Positions 23,992 through 32,333 of a DNA stretch of 64,000 bases are shown here, piece after piece. Numbering within the stretch: the stretch's first letter is position 1; every line of letters starts with the position of its first letter. A program made the position numbers and the translations under genes. Source of the DNA: Bacteroidaceae bacterium (GTDB lineage: Bacteria; Bacteroidota; Bacteroidia; Bacteroidales; Bacteroidaceae); the NCBI GenBank assembly GCA_016292045.1, contig JAEEZX010000022.1, positions 1 to 64,000 on the forward strand, written 5' to 3'. The notes under the pieces were generated by a model that worked only from the letters and a program-made list of their open reading frames with translations, was not told where the DNA came from and did no database searches.

Positions 23992-24189
23992 TTAGCGCAA
24001 CCAACCATAGATGCCTTCCATTCCAGACTGGAACACGAAGTCCATAGCGAAGATAACCAGTGCAATGCAGAGGGAAGCTGTCAATACTACTACTGCGCTG
24101 TTCATCAACTCCTGACGTGAAGGCCAAGTGGTCTTATACACAAGTTCTTGGTAGGAATCTTTGCAATACTTAATGATATTCTGTAACAT
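23992..24189 (-). CDS. secE: Preprotein translocase subunit SecE
   Basis: 65 residues. A short amphipathic part (QELVYKTTWPSRQELMNS) is followed by one membrane segment (AVVVLTASLCIALVIFAMDF), the minimal SecE form. It stabilises SecY in the translocation channel. It lies between tRNA-Trp and nusG. Confidence 0.95.
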   Translation of the reverse strand: MLQNIIKYCKDSYQELVYKTTWPSRQELMNSAVVVLTASLCIALVIFAMDFVFQSGMEGIYGWLR

Positions 24190-24211
24190 ATTCCTATTTT
24201 CTTTTTTCTTG

Positions 24212-24284
24212 CACGGGAAGAGAGGCTCGAACTCCCGACACCTGGTTTTGGAGACCAGTGCTCTACCAACTGAGCTATTCCCGT
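24212..24284 (-). tRNA. trnW: tRNA-Trp (anticodon CCA)
   Basis: A 73-base cloverleaf is readable on the minus strand: acceptor ACGGGAA/TTCCCGT, D arm AGCTCAGTTGGTAGAGC, anticodon loop CTCCAAA flanked by CTGGT/ACCAG, and T arm with GTTCGAGCC. The 3' CCA is not encoded. It lies between tuf and secE. Confidence 0.95.
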
Positions 24285-24354
24285 AATTAGTGTGGACGAT
24301 GAGTCACCGCCCACACTTTTTTATTTTCTTCAGCCTAGACTGAATTGACTTTTT

Positions 24355-25536
24355 TTAGTCAAATACCTCAGTGATCTGACCAGAACCTACGGTGCGGCCA
24401 CCCTCACGGATAGCGAAGCGCAGACCTACGTTCAGAGCCACAGCGTAGATGAGCTCTACAGTGATCTCAACGTTATCACCGGGCATTACCATCTCGATTC
24501 CATCGGGGAGCTTGATCTCACCGGTGCAGTCCATGGTGCGCAGGTAGAACTGAGGACGATACTTGTTACCGAACGGAGTGTGACGACCACCCTCTTCCTT
24601 CTTCAGCACGTAAACAGAAGCCTTGAAGCCCTTGTGATGAGTGATAGCACCCGGGTGTGTGATAACCATACCACGACGAACCTCGTTCTTATCGATACCA
24701 CGGAGCAGCAGACCTACGTTATCGCCAGCCTCACCCTGATCGAGCAGCTTGCGGAACATCTCAACACCAGTGATGACAGACTTCTTGTCCTCACCGAGAC
24801 CGAGGATCTGAACTTCGTCACCAACCTTTACGATACCAGTCTCAACACGACCAGTGGCAACAGTACCACGACCAGTGATAGAGAATACGTCCTCAACGGG
24901 CATCAGGAAGGGCTTATCGATGTCGCGAACGGGTTCCTGAATCCAGGTGTCGCAAGCGTCCATCAGCTCCATTACCTTGTCCTCCCACTCGGGTACACCG
25001 TTCAGGGCACCGAGAGCAGAACCACGGATGATAGGAGTATCCTCCTCGAAGTCGTACTGAGCGAGCAGCTCACCCATTTCCATCTCAACGAGCTCCAACA
25101 TCTCCTCGTCGTCCACCATATCACACTTGTTCAGGAAGACAACCAGACGGGGAACGTTCACCTGACGAGCGAGCAGGATGTGCTCACGGGTCTGAGGCAT
25201 AGGACCGTCAGTAGCGGCAACTACAATGATAGCACCGTCCATCTGAGCAGCACCAGTTACCATGTTCTTCACATAGTCGGCGTGGCCCGGGCAGTCAACG
25301 TGAGCGTAGTGACGCTTAGCGGTCTCGTACTCAACGTGAGCGGTGTTGATGGTGATACCACGCTCCTTCTCCTCGGGAGCGTTATCGATCTGGTCGAAGC
25401 TCTTAACCTCAGAAAGACCCTTCTTTGCCAACACAGCGGTAATAGCTGCAGTCAGAGTGGTCTTACCGTGGTCAACGTGTCCAATAGTACCAATGTTTAC
25501 ATGCGGTTTGGTACGTTCGAATTTCTCTTTTGCCAT
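24355..25536 (-). CDS. tuf: Elongation factor Tu
   Basis: 393 residues, full length. The GTPase motifs [10 protein letters not shown] (residues 18-27), DCPGHADY and NKCDMVDD are intact. EF-Tu delivers aminoacyl-tRNA to the ribosome. It is flanked by tRNA genes on both sides (tRNA-Thr upstream, tRNA-Trp downstream), an arrangement conserved widely in bacteria; the transcript must be processed at the tRNAs. Confidence 0.98.
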   Translation of the reverse strand: MAKEKFERTKPHVNIGTIGHVDHGKTTLTAAITAVLAKKGLSEVKSFDQIDNAPEEKERGITINTAHVEYETAKRHYAHVDCPGHADYVKNMVTGAAQMDGAIIVVAATDGPMPQTREHILLARQVNVPRLVVFLNKCDMVDDEEMLELVEMEMGELLAQYDFEEDTPIIRGSALGALNGVPEWEDKVMELMDACDTWIQEPVRDIDKPFLMPVEDVFSITGRGTVATGRVETGIVKVGDEVQILGLGEDKKSVITGVEMFRKLLDQGEAGDNVGLLLRGIDKNEVRRGMVITHPGAITHHKGFKASVYVLKKEEGGRHTPFGNKYRPQFYLRTMDCTGEIKLPDGIEMVMPGDNVEITVELIYAVALNVGLRFAIREGGRTVGSGQITEVFD

Positions 25537-25597
25537 AGCAATCTTTAATTAAACGTTTAATTATATATTATAAATAATGTATGTTGCTCCAAAAGTG

Positions 25598-25669
<72 letters not shown>

Positions 25670-25710
25670 AACATCTTTTTCTCTCCTCTCAGGCACCCCT
25701 GAGCAACTTG

Positions 25711-25783
25711 AGCGGAAGACGGGGCTCAAACCCGCGACCCCCAGCTTGGAAGGCTAGTGCTCTATCGACTGAGCTACTTCCGC
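25711..25783 (-). tRNA. trnG: tRNA-Gly (anticodon TCC)
   Basis: A 73-base cloverleaf on the minus strand: acceptor GCGGAAG/CTTCCGC, D arm with TAGCTCAGTCGATAGAGC, anticodon loop TTCCAAG, and T arm with GGTTTGAGCC. It is the first element of the tRNA-tuf-secE transcript. Confidence 0.95.
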
Positions 25784-25820
25784 ATCATCAGACATACCGC
25801 TCTCGGGGCTAAGTCGGGCA

Positions 25821-25828
25821 CAAAGGTA
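25821..25828 (-). promoter_or_regulatory. Promoter -7 element of the tRNA-tuf-secE-rpoBC block
   Basis: The minus strand reads TACCTTTG 38 bases upstream of tRNA-Gly. The same TGTTGTACCTTTG context stands before rpsU at 27039. The -33 half is weak (TTGG at a longer distance). Confidence 0.6.
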
Positions 25829-25928
25829 CAACATTTTGATGAAAGAGAATGCCAATTAATATAGTTTTTTTCAAAAAAAACCGTTTTTTCTTCCTTTTCG
25901 GCCCTCATTTTTACATTTAAGGTCGTTT

Positions 25929-26804
25929 TCAGTCCCTCGGATGCGCTTTTTTGTATGCTTTTTTCAAATCCTCGAACACCATATGAGTGTATATCTCCGT
26001 CGTCCCCACACTTTCGTGTCCGAGCAGTTCTTTGATACTCATCAGGTCGGCATCGTGGTTGAGCATCGCCGTGGCGAAGCTGTGACGCAGCACGTGCGGG
26101 CTCCGTTTCTTCTGGTCTGTCACCAGCGCGAGGTTTCTCGTCGTTGTCTGGCGCACGTCTCCATAGTTGATTCTCTGCGTCTTGCGCCTGTTGAGGAAGA
26201 AGGCTCTCTCCTCCCCCGTCTCTCCACGCTGCATCAGGTATTTCTCCACCGCCGCTTTCAGTTCGGGGCCGAAGGGCACGATACGCTGTTTGTTGCGCTT
26301 ACCCGTCACCTTGAGCTGGCACTGGTTCAGGTCCACATCCTCCACATCCAGTGAGATGAGTTCGGCTGCACGCAGCCCCGTTGAATAGAGCATCAGCAGG
26401 ATGAGTCTGTCGCGCTGCCCGTTGTAGTCGGGCGTGAACTGCACCTCCCCGAAGAGCCTGTCCATCTCTCCCTCCGGAATGAATCCCGGCAACGTGCGCT
26501 CGCGCTTGGGCGGGTTAAGCCTGAAGGCAGGATCCTTCTCCACTATGCCCATTCTCAGGAGATAGCGGTAGAAGGACTTCACGCCGCTAAGGTTCTTGGC
26601 CACAGTGGTGGCCTTCAGCCCTTCGTCCATCATCTGCATTATCCACATGCGGATGATGTCCGTGCTTATTGTCTCCCACGTGAGCTCAGAGTCCAGGGAA
26701 CACCAAAAAGCCTGGAACTTCTCCAGGCAATCTCGGTACGTGGTAAGCGTTCGCTCCGAAGCGTTGCGCTCGTAGCGAAGATAATCGATGAAGCGGCTTA
26801 GCAC
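25929..26804 (-). CDS. xerC: Tyrosine recombinase, XerC/XerD type
   Basis: 291 residues. The N-terminal SAM-like DNA-binding domain covers about residues 1-90. The catalytic domain has R145 (STGLRAAEL), K169 (VTGKR), H237 and R240 (SPHVLRH), H263 (LLGHE) and the nucleophile Y272 (TEIYTHM), so it should be active. XerC/D enzymes resolve chromosome dimers at dif. The GTG start overlaps the rpsU stop by 7 bases, and this pairing with a core ribosomal gene argues for a housekeeping enzyme rather than a mobile-element integrase. XerC versus XerD cannot be decided from sequence alone. Confidence 0.85.
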   Translation of the reverse strand: MLSRFIDYLRYERNASERTLTTYRDCLEKFQAFWCSLDSELTWETISTDIIRMWIMQMMDEGLKATTVAKNLSGVKSFYRYLLRMGIVEKDPAFRLNPPKRERTLPGFIPEGEMDRLFGEVQFTPDYNGQRDRLILLMLYSTGLRAAELISLDVEDVDLNQCQLKVTGKRNKQRIVPFGPELKAAVEKYLMQRGETGEERAFFLNRRKTQRINYGDVRQTTTRNLALVTDQKKRSPHVLRHSFATAMLNHDADLMSIKELLGHESVGTTEIYTHMVFEDLKKAYKKAHPRD

Positions 26805-26992
26805 TCCTCGGCGCGCTTGAGCTGCTGTACGTATACGGCACGCTCCATAGCCAGGCGCTTCAGGACGCTGGGCTTGTCAAATTGCTGACGGTTACGGAGC
26901 TCCTTGACTACGCCAGTCTTCTCAAACTTACGCTTGAATTTCTTCAACGCTCTTTCGATGTTCTCACCGTCTTTTACAGGTACTACAATCAT
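26798..26992 (-). CDS. rpsU: 30S ribosomal protein S21
   Basis: 64 residues, typical of S21, with the start MIVVPVKDGENIERALKKFK and a basic helical tail. S21 sits near the anti-Shine-Dalgarno end of 16S rRNA. Bacteroidetes S21 is of interest because these bacteria use Shine-Dalgarno sites weakly. It has its own promoter and is translationally joined to xerC. Confidence 0.95.
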   Translation of the reverse strand: MIVVPVKDGENIERALKKFKRKFEKTGVVKELRNRQQFDKPSVLKRLAMERAVYVQQLKRAEEC

Positions 26993-27038
26993 CTGTGTTT
27001 GTAATTACTTTATATGTACGTTCTTAAATTTGCGACCG

Positions 27039-27046
27039 CAAAGGTA
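27039..27046 (-). promoter_or_regulatory. Promoter -7 element of rpsU-xerC
   Basis: TACCTTTG on the minus strand, about 47 bases before the rpsU ATG. The preceding bases (ATGTTG) match those in front of the tRNA-Gly/tuf promoter. Confidence 0.6.
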
Positions 27047-27104
27047 CAACATTTTTTATGAAATAACCCACTTCGGAGCGTTTTTTTTCACATTTTTCCA
27101 AAAA

Positions 27105-27148
27105 AATTAAAAAAAGTGGGCCCTTGCAAGACGCAAAGAGCCCACTTT
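27105..27148 (-). terminator. Intrinsic terminator after mdh
   Basis: On the minus strand AAAGTGGGC (27148-27140) pairs with GCCCACTTT (27121-27113), with an inner TTGC/GCAA helix, followed by TTTTTAATTTTTTT-like sequence. It lies 32 bases after the mdh stop. Confidence 0.85.
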
Positions 27149-27179
27149 ATCCCTATATAAGATTTATATGAAGCTTTTT

Positions 27180-28166
27180 TTAAAGATTGGGATTCATCTT
27201 GCTCCACTCCTCTACGGGAGGAATGATGCCCAGACCGATAATCTCATCTCTCATCTTCTGCAGGTGCTCGTAAGAAGCCTGCAGGGCAGCCATCTCTTCT
27301 GCTGTGCCTTCTGGAGCTGTGAAGCGCACACCGTCCTTGTCGATAACGGTGGGCATAGCCATCATCACGTTCTTGAAACCGAATGCATTCACATAGCAAC
27401 CTGCGGGCCATGCGAACGACTCACCGCCCATTGCACCCTCAATCATCTTGACAGCCTGATATGCGGGACTCTGGAAAGAAGAACGACCGCGCAACTTGAT
27501 GATGTTGCTGCCGCCCTGAGTGGTCATGTGTTTGATTTCTGCCCAGCGCTCTGCGGAGAGAGGAAGCTGTGAGAGAGGCTTGCCGTCGATCATTGCCTTG
27601 GAAGCGAATACAGCCATCTGCTCGCCGTGACCGCCGTAAGTGTAGGCACCGGTCACCTTGTCCTGCTTCACACCGAACTCCTGAGCCAGCTGCTGCTGCA
27701 GACGTGTGGAGTCGAGAGCAGCCAGTGATGTCAGCTGGTTGGGCTTCAGACCGCTGTGAATGAGAGCCGTGAGGGCTGTCACGTCGGCGGGGTTGAAGAT
27801 CACCACCACGTGCTTCACCTCGGGGCAGTACTTCTTGATGTTCTCACCGAAGTCGGCTGCAATCTGACAGTTGCCCTTCAGCAGGTCCTCGCGAGTCATA
27901 CCCTCCTTACGGGGAGCACCGCCGCTGGAGATGATGTACTTGGCACCGGTGAAGGCTTCCGCTGCGTCAACCGTGTAGGAAATGTTTGCGCCGGGGAATG
28001 CGCAGTGGCACATCTCGTCGTAAACGCCGTGTACGCCGGGCTCGTAGATATCATACAAGCAGATGTTGGGGGTGAGGCCGAGCATCAGCACGCTCTGCAC
28101 CATGTTGGAACCGATCATACCGCCGGCGCCAACGATAACGAGTTTCTCGTCAGTCAAAAATGCCAT
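27180..28166 (-). CDS. mdh: Malate dehydrogenase
   Basis: 328 residues. The Rossmann motif GAGGMIG is at residues 13-19, and the aspartate in YDIYEPG suits NAD over NADP. The HGEQM segment carries the catalytic histidine, and the R-containing GGAPRKEGM loop binds substrate. It interconverts malate and oxaloacetate, in these anaerobes mainly in the reductive branch leading to succinate. It has a consensus promoter and its own terminator, so it is a single-gene unit. Confidence 0.93.
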   Translation of the reverse strand: MAFLTDEKLVIVGAGGMIGSNMVQSVLMLGLTPNICLYDIYEPGVHGVYDEMCHCAFPGANISYTVDAAEAFTGAKYIISSGGAPRKEGMTREDLLKGNCQIAADFGENIKKYCPEVKHVVVIFNPADVTALTALIHSGLKPNQLTSLAALDSTRLQQQLAQEFGVKQDKVTGAYTYGGHGEQMAVFASKAMIDGKPLSQLPLSAERWAEIKHMTTQGGSNIIKLRGRSSFQSPAYQAVKMIEGAMGGESFAWPAGCYVNAFGFKNVMMAMPTVIDKDGVRFTAPEGTAEEMAALQASYEHLQKMRDEIIGLGIIPPVEEWSKMNPNL

Positions 28167-28208
28167 AGTTGTGTTGTTTTTTATTGTTTTTTATATGTAT
28201 TCGATACG

Positions 28209-28239
28209 CAAATATACCGTTTTTTCTCTAAAATACAAA
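28209..28239 (-). promoter_or_regulatory. Consensus promoter of mdh
   Basis: Minus strand: TTTG (28239-28236), 19 bases, TATATTTG (28216-28209), an exact match to the Bacteroidales primary promoter. The start codon lies about 42 bases downstream. Confidence 0.85.
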
Positions 28240-28269
28240 TCAACGGTGGCATTTTTTGATACTTTTTGG

Positions 28270-28277
28270 TACTTTTG
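28270..28277 (+). promoter_or_regulatory. Promoter -7 element of the carbonic-anhydrase-like gene
   Basis: TACTTTTG matches TAnnTTTG and stands 29 bases before the ATG. It is back-to-back with the mdh promoter in a 140-base divergent region. Confidence 0.55.
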
Positions 28278-28306
28278 TAGCATTATTAGCATAAAAAGAC
28301 AAGAAA

Positions 28307-28888
28307 ATGGCAATCATAAAGACTCTTAAGGGCATGCCTGCGCCGCGTTTCGGCCGTCACTGTTATTTTTCCGAAGGCGCTGTTATCGTCGGCGATGTCT
28401 CGATGGGCGTCGACTGCACCGTCTGGTTCAATGCCGTCGTGCGCGGGGACGTACATTATATTAAGATTGGCGACCGCACCAACATACAGGACAACAGCTG
28501 CATCCACACGCTCAACGGCAAGGCTCCCTGTATTCTGGGCAGCGATGTCACTGTGGGTCACAGTGTCACGCTTCACGGCTGCGAGGTGAAGGACGGCGCA
28601 CTCATCGGTATGGGAGCTACGGTGCTCGACCACGCCGTTGTGGGTCGCGGTGCTATTGTTGCTGCAGGTGCCCTTGTGCTTTCCGGCACTCAGATTGGCG
28701 ACGGCGAACTGTGGGCCGGTGTTCCTGCCAAGTTCATCAAGAAGGTGGACCCCGAACAGGCTGCAGCCCTGAATCAGACCTACGCCCGCCACTATATCGA
28801 GTATTCCGACTGGTTCCGCGAGGCCGACAGCGACTCATCCAACACCCAGATCATCACCTGCAGCGAAGACTACAACGCCAAAGAATAG
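28307..28888 (+). CDS. Gamma-carbonic-anhydrase-like hexapeptide-repeat protein
   Basis: 193 residues. Hexapeptide turns ([LIV]G..) run through residues 20-130 and build a left-handed beta helix. The three zinc histidines of this family are at H67, H85 and H90, as in the YrdA/PaaY group. Members act as carbonic anhydrases, acyltransferases or metal-carrier proteins; the exact activity cannot be told. It is divergent from mdh. Confidence 0.85.
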   Translation: MAIIKTLKGMPAPRFGRHCYFSEGAVIVGDVSMGVDCTVWFNAVVRGDVHYIKIGDRTNIQDNSCIHTLNGKAPCILGSDVTVGHSVTLHGCEVKDGALIGMGATVLDHAVVGRGAIVAAGALVLSGTQIGDGELWAGVPAKFIKKVDPEQAAALNQTYARHYIEYSDWFREADSDSSNTQIITCSEDYNAKE

Positions 28889-28945
28889 CCCTGCTGCTCA
28901 GTCCGATTGTCCGAGTATCCGAAATAGAAAGGTTCTCTATCACAA

Positions 28946-28979
28946 GAAAAAACCTCCCGTCACAACTTGCGACGGGAGG
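28946..28979 (-). terminator. Intrinsic terminator of the protease-BspA-small-peptide unit
   Basis: Minus strand: CCTCCCGTC (28979-28971) pairs with GACGGGAGG (28961-28953), then TTTTTT (28952-28947). It stands 39 bases past the stop of the 29-residue frame at 29018-29107, which places that frame inside the transcript. Confidence 0.85.
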
Positions 28980-29017
28980 AACCAACCTACTAAATAAACA
29001 CTTCTATCGTGCAAATG

Positions 29018-29107
29018 TTAATCCTTGGAATAGAACAGCAGTACGAACACTACCACCATTACTACTACCAAGGACATGAGAGTCCAGACGTTTTCACCCA
29101 TAATCAT
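29018..29107 (-). CDS. 29-residue single-pass membrane peptide (small ORF)
   Basis: The frame starts ATG one base after the stop codon of the BspA gene and encodes MIMGENVWTLMS, then a strongly hydrophobic stretch (LVVVMVVVFVLLFY), ending SKD. The layout is one membrane helix with a short charged end. A second ATG at 29101 is an alternative start. It lies between the BspA gene and the terminator and would be translated by coupling. I know no function; it could assist export or insertion of the surface proteins upstream. It is below the usual gene-calling length. Confidence 0.55.
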   Translation of the reverse strand: MIMGENVWTLMSLVVVMVVVFVLLFYSKD

Positions 29108-29108
29108 C

Positions 29109-32100
29109 TTACTGTACTAAATATTTCTTTCCGCCTTGGATATAATATCCGCTCGTGGGCTTCTCTGTCAATCTGCGTCCGTTGAGGTCGTAGATGGGAG
29201 CGTTGGCATTTGTCTCCATGTCAGCTTTTATCTCCTCTACAGCAGAAGGATCTATTGGCAGGATGTTACCGAATTCCTTCCACTGAGGAGCCGTTTTATA
29301 CGCATTGAGAACAGATTGATAAACATAAAGGGTGCCCTCACTTTGAGGAACGCCATCGAACACATCCGGACCTGTTACCGGGAAAGGAAGTGTTGTATAT
29401 TGCATATACGCCATATATTCCTCATACTTGGACAAATCCTGCAAATACAGATTCCACAGGTTTGTGTATTCCATCATAGTCATGCAAGTGGTCTCATCTA
29501 CCTTGATATAAGGATTAGCGCTCAACACATTCCATTTGCCGTTTCTTTTGGTCGTCGCTGTTCTTGTATTATACACTTTCTTATAGTAATCAAGCCATAA
29601 TACTATGACCTCATCTTCTGTATATAGATTATCGACGGTCACATCCGTCGTCTCATCACAATTTGCGGTCGTTGGGGGATCAAGTTCTGTGTTATGAGCG
29701 GGATTGAAGGGATAGTATAATTCGGTGATTGTACTTGGTTCAACTCCGGGCTTTGGCTTTGTTGGCTCTTCCACTACAGGAAGATCTGCTGTATTTACGC
29801 CACTGTTTGTCACCAGACATGTCACATTCTTCAAGTTCTCACATGTACTAAAGGCTCCCGTCCCAATGCTTTTAACCGTCGTGGGTATTGATACGGATGC
29901 CAGATTCGTACAAACCGAGAACGCGTTCACAGGAATCTCCTCAACACCTTCTGGAATTGAGATTGATGCGAGATTCTCACAATATGCAAATGCAAGATTA
30001 GCCATAAATCTTGTGCCATTCTTAATATTATAAGCGCTTTGAGTTTTGTCTACCACTTCTACCAAATATGTATCTGCATATCTCACATTTCCCACTACCG
30101 GAAGACTCTCACATCCGGAAAACGCCTCTGAGCCTATTGCTGTTACACTGTTGGGGATATTAATGGAGCTAAGACTTGAGCAACCGGAGAAAGCGCGGGC
30201 GCCAATACCTGTCACCCCATCCGAGATAACTACCGATTCTAGTCCTTCATTCCCAGCAAAAGCATAGTCTCCTATAGACGTTACTCCGTTTCCTATTGTA
30301 TAATTTTTAATATCCGACCCAATAATAGACGACAGATTATTTGTAGCAGTGTAGTTATTAGAGATAAGACTGTTACTATTTATTGCCATAGAGGACAGTG
30401 TCGGACAAAAAGCGAATACAGAATCACCGATATTTGTCACTCCACTGCCGATACTAACGGTATTTAGATTAGAACAATCGTAGAAAGCCCTATCGCTGAT
30501 ACTCGTCACGCTGTTGGGAATGGTAATTGACGTCAGCCCGGAGCAACCAGCAAAGGCAACAGAACCTATAAACCTTGTACCGCTTCTGATATTATGGCTG
30601 GTCACCATTCTGTCTGCATAGACTAAGTAAGTATCTGCGTATTGGACACCTTCATATACAGGGAGTCCAGTACAGCCCCAAAAGGCATAATTGCCGATGG
30701 TCTCCACACTGCTGGGAATCGTGACAGACGTTAGTCCTGCGCATGCCTCAAAGGCATACTTGCCTATCGTTTTTACACTGCCTGGAATCTTTACAGACGT
30801 TAGGCTTTCACAATCAATAAAAGCACCTTCTCCGATGGTCTCCACACTATTTGGAATTGTGACAGAATTGAGTTCCTGACACCAGCCAAAGGCATAGTCT
30901 CCGATAGCCGTCACGCCGTCGGGTATGTTAATGGAGGTAAGCGGACAACCTTCAAAAAGACGTTCGCTTATACTCGTCACCCCATTACCGATAACAGCAG
31001 TAGCCAATGAAGAACAGTAACCAAAAACACGATAACCCAGATATGTCACGCTATTGGGAATAACAATAGAAGTTAAGGCATCGCAATCAAAAAAGGCAAC
31101 GGCATCTATTGTTTTCACTCCTTCTGATATCGTAACTGAAGCGAGATTCTCACAATATGCAAATGCTGATTCACCAATTTTTTGCACACTGCCGGGAATG
31201 GTAACGGACGTGATATCAGAGCAATTTCCGAACGCACTATTGCCGATGCTTATCACGCTATTGGGAATGGTAACGGACGTAAGCCTAAAGCAATTATAGA
31301 AAGCCTCATTGCCAATTTCTGTCACATTGTTAGGAATGTTAACTGACGTGATGGCCGTGCAATTGGTGAACGCATAATTACCGATTCTCGTCACGCTGTT
31401 GGGAATCACGACATCCTTTACCTCTTGTCCGTTTATATATAGATGATTTGCATAAGTTAGAGGATTACTATAACCGCCAAACGAAATATTACACAAACTC
31501 TCTATGCTGGCAAACTCTGCCTTAGCGAGGCTGGTGCATCCCAAGAATGCGTATTCATCTATATTTACCACACTCTCGGGAATCTTAATACTGGTTAGAC
31601 CGGAGCAATAACGGAACGCGTCTTTCTCAATACTTGTCACACTCTCAGGGAGATTAATGCCGGTAAGGTTGGGACAGTTATAGAATGCGCTGTTGCCAAT
31701 CGTTGTCATATGGCTGGGAATGTTGACAGACTTAAGGGATGTACAGTCATAAAACATCCAGCCGTACATTTCTGTCAGGCTCTCAGGCAATGTCGCAGAA
31801 GTCAAACTTGTACATCCAGCAAATATCTCATATCCCATGAATGTCACGCCCTCCGGAACAACAATAGAGAGAAGAGAATTATCACGTTGGAATGCATAGT
31901 TGTCAATAAACTTCATGGTACTTGGGAGAACAACGGAAGTCAGATTATAACACCTCTGGAAACCATACAATCCAATGCTTTCCACTCCTTCGCTGATAAC
32001 GACTGAGGTAAGTCCTGTACATTCACGAAAAGCCTGGTTGTCGATACTCTTCACACTGTACGTTACACCTCCGTGCGTCACAGAAGAAGGAATAGTCACA

Positions 32101-32276
32101 GATCCGGAATAGCCTCTGTCGGACGATGTCTTGTACGTCACTGTAACACTCGTGCCATCTTCATTAATGTTGTAGTAAAAACCACCCTCCGCAAAGTCAT
32201 AGGCAAAGGAAAATATTGAAGTCATTAACAGCACTAACGCCGTCAATGAACGTTTAAAAAAATAAATGTTTTTCAT
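29109..32276 (-). CDS. Large BspA-type leucine-rich-repeat surface protein
   Basis: 1055 residues. A signal peptide (ending near FSFAYD) is followed by about thirty BspA-type repeats of roughly 23 residues, with the pattern IGNYAFxxCxxLTSVxIPNSV. Two repeats carry a matching insertion (YADTYLV ... GTRF) near residues 535 and 745. A non-repeat stretch from about residue 820 leads to the C-terminal tail PIYDLNGRRLTEKPTSGYY, a type IX-like sorting signal. BspA proteins bind host matrix and other bacteria. It lies 57 bases after the C10 protease gene and is probably co-transcribed with it. Target and need for cleavage are unknown. Confidence 0.88.
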   Translation of the reverse strand: MKNIYFFKRSLTALVLLMTSIFSFAYDFAEGGFYYNINEDGTSVTVTYKTSSDRGYSGSVTIPSSVTHGGVTYSVKSIDNQAFRECTGLTSVVISEGVESIGLYGFQRCYNLTSVVLPSTMKFIDNYAFQRDNSLLSIVVPEGVTFMGYEIFAGCTSLTSATLPESLTEMYGWMFYDCTSLKSVNIPSHMTTIGNSAFYNCPNLTGINLPESVTSIEKDAFRYCSGLTSIKIPESVVNIDEYAFLGCTSLAKAEFASIESLCNISFGGYSNPLTYANHLYINGQEVKDVVIPNSVTRIGNYAFTNCTAITSVNIPNNVTEIGNEAFYNCFRLTSVTIPNSVISIGNSAFGNCSDITSVTIPGSVQKIGESAFAYCENLASVTISEGVKTIDAVAFFDCDALTSIVIPNSVTYLGYRVFGYCSSLATAVIGNGVTSISERLFEGCPLTSINIPDGVTAIGDYAFGWCQELNSVTIPNSVETIGEGAFIDCESLTSVKIPGSVKTIGKYAFEACAGLTSVTIPSSVETIGNYAFWGCTGLPVYEGVQYADTYLVYADRMVTSHNIRSGTRFIGSVAFAGCSGLTSITIPNSVTSISDRAFYDCSNLNTVSIGSGVTNIGDSVFAFCPTLSSMAINSNSLISNNYTATNNLSSIIGSDIKNYTIGNGVTSIGDYAFAGNEGLESVVISDGVTGIGARAFSGCSSLSSINIPNSVTAIGSEAFSGCESLPVVGNVRYADTYLVEVVDKTQSAYNIKNGTRFMANLAFAYCENLASISIPEGVEEIPVNAFSVCTNLASVSIPTTVKSIGTGAFSTCENLKNVTCLVTNSGVNTADLPVVEEPTKPKPGVEPSTITELYYPFNPAHNTELDPPTTANCDETTDVTVDNLYTEDEVIVLWLDYYKKVYNTRTATTKRNGKWNVLSANPYIKVDETTCMTMMEYTNLWNLYLQDLSKYEEYMAYMQYTTLPFPVTGPDVFDGVPQSEGTLYVYQSVLNAYKTAPQWKEFGNILPIDPSAVEEIKADMETNANAPIYDLNGRRLTEKPTSGYYIQGGKKYLVQ

Positions 32277-32302
32277 AATTGATCGTATTTGTTGATTTTA
32301 AA

Positions 32303-32324
32303 TTATATCGTATATCTTTCTGCC
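32303..32324 (-). other. Leader motif before the BspA gene, copy of one before the C10 gene
   Basis: The minus strand reads GGCAGAAAGATATAC then GATATAA, 26 bases before the BspA ATG. The segment at 36221-36200 reads GGTAGAAAGGTATAC then TGTATAA, 35 bases before the C10 start. They agree at 18 of 22 positions. It is either a shared control site or a remnant of tail-coding DNA (see findings). Confidence 0.5.
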
Positions 32325-32333
32325 TGGCGTTCC

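Noticed and set aside
25850..25900. Terminator after xerC in the A/T-rich stretch with AAAAAACCGTTTTTT
   Set aside because: The possible stem is made almost only of A-T pairs and is not convincing as a terminator.
25929..26804. Integrase of a genomic island next to tRNA genes
   Set aside because: The recombinase is joined to rpsU by a 7-base overlap and is surrounded by core genes; no attachment-site duplication of a tRNA end was found.
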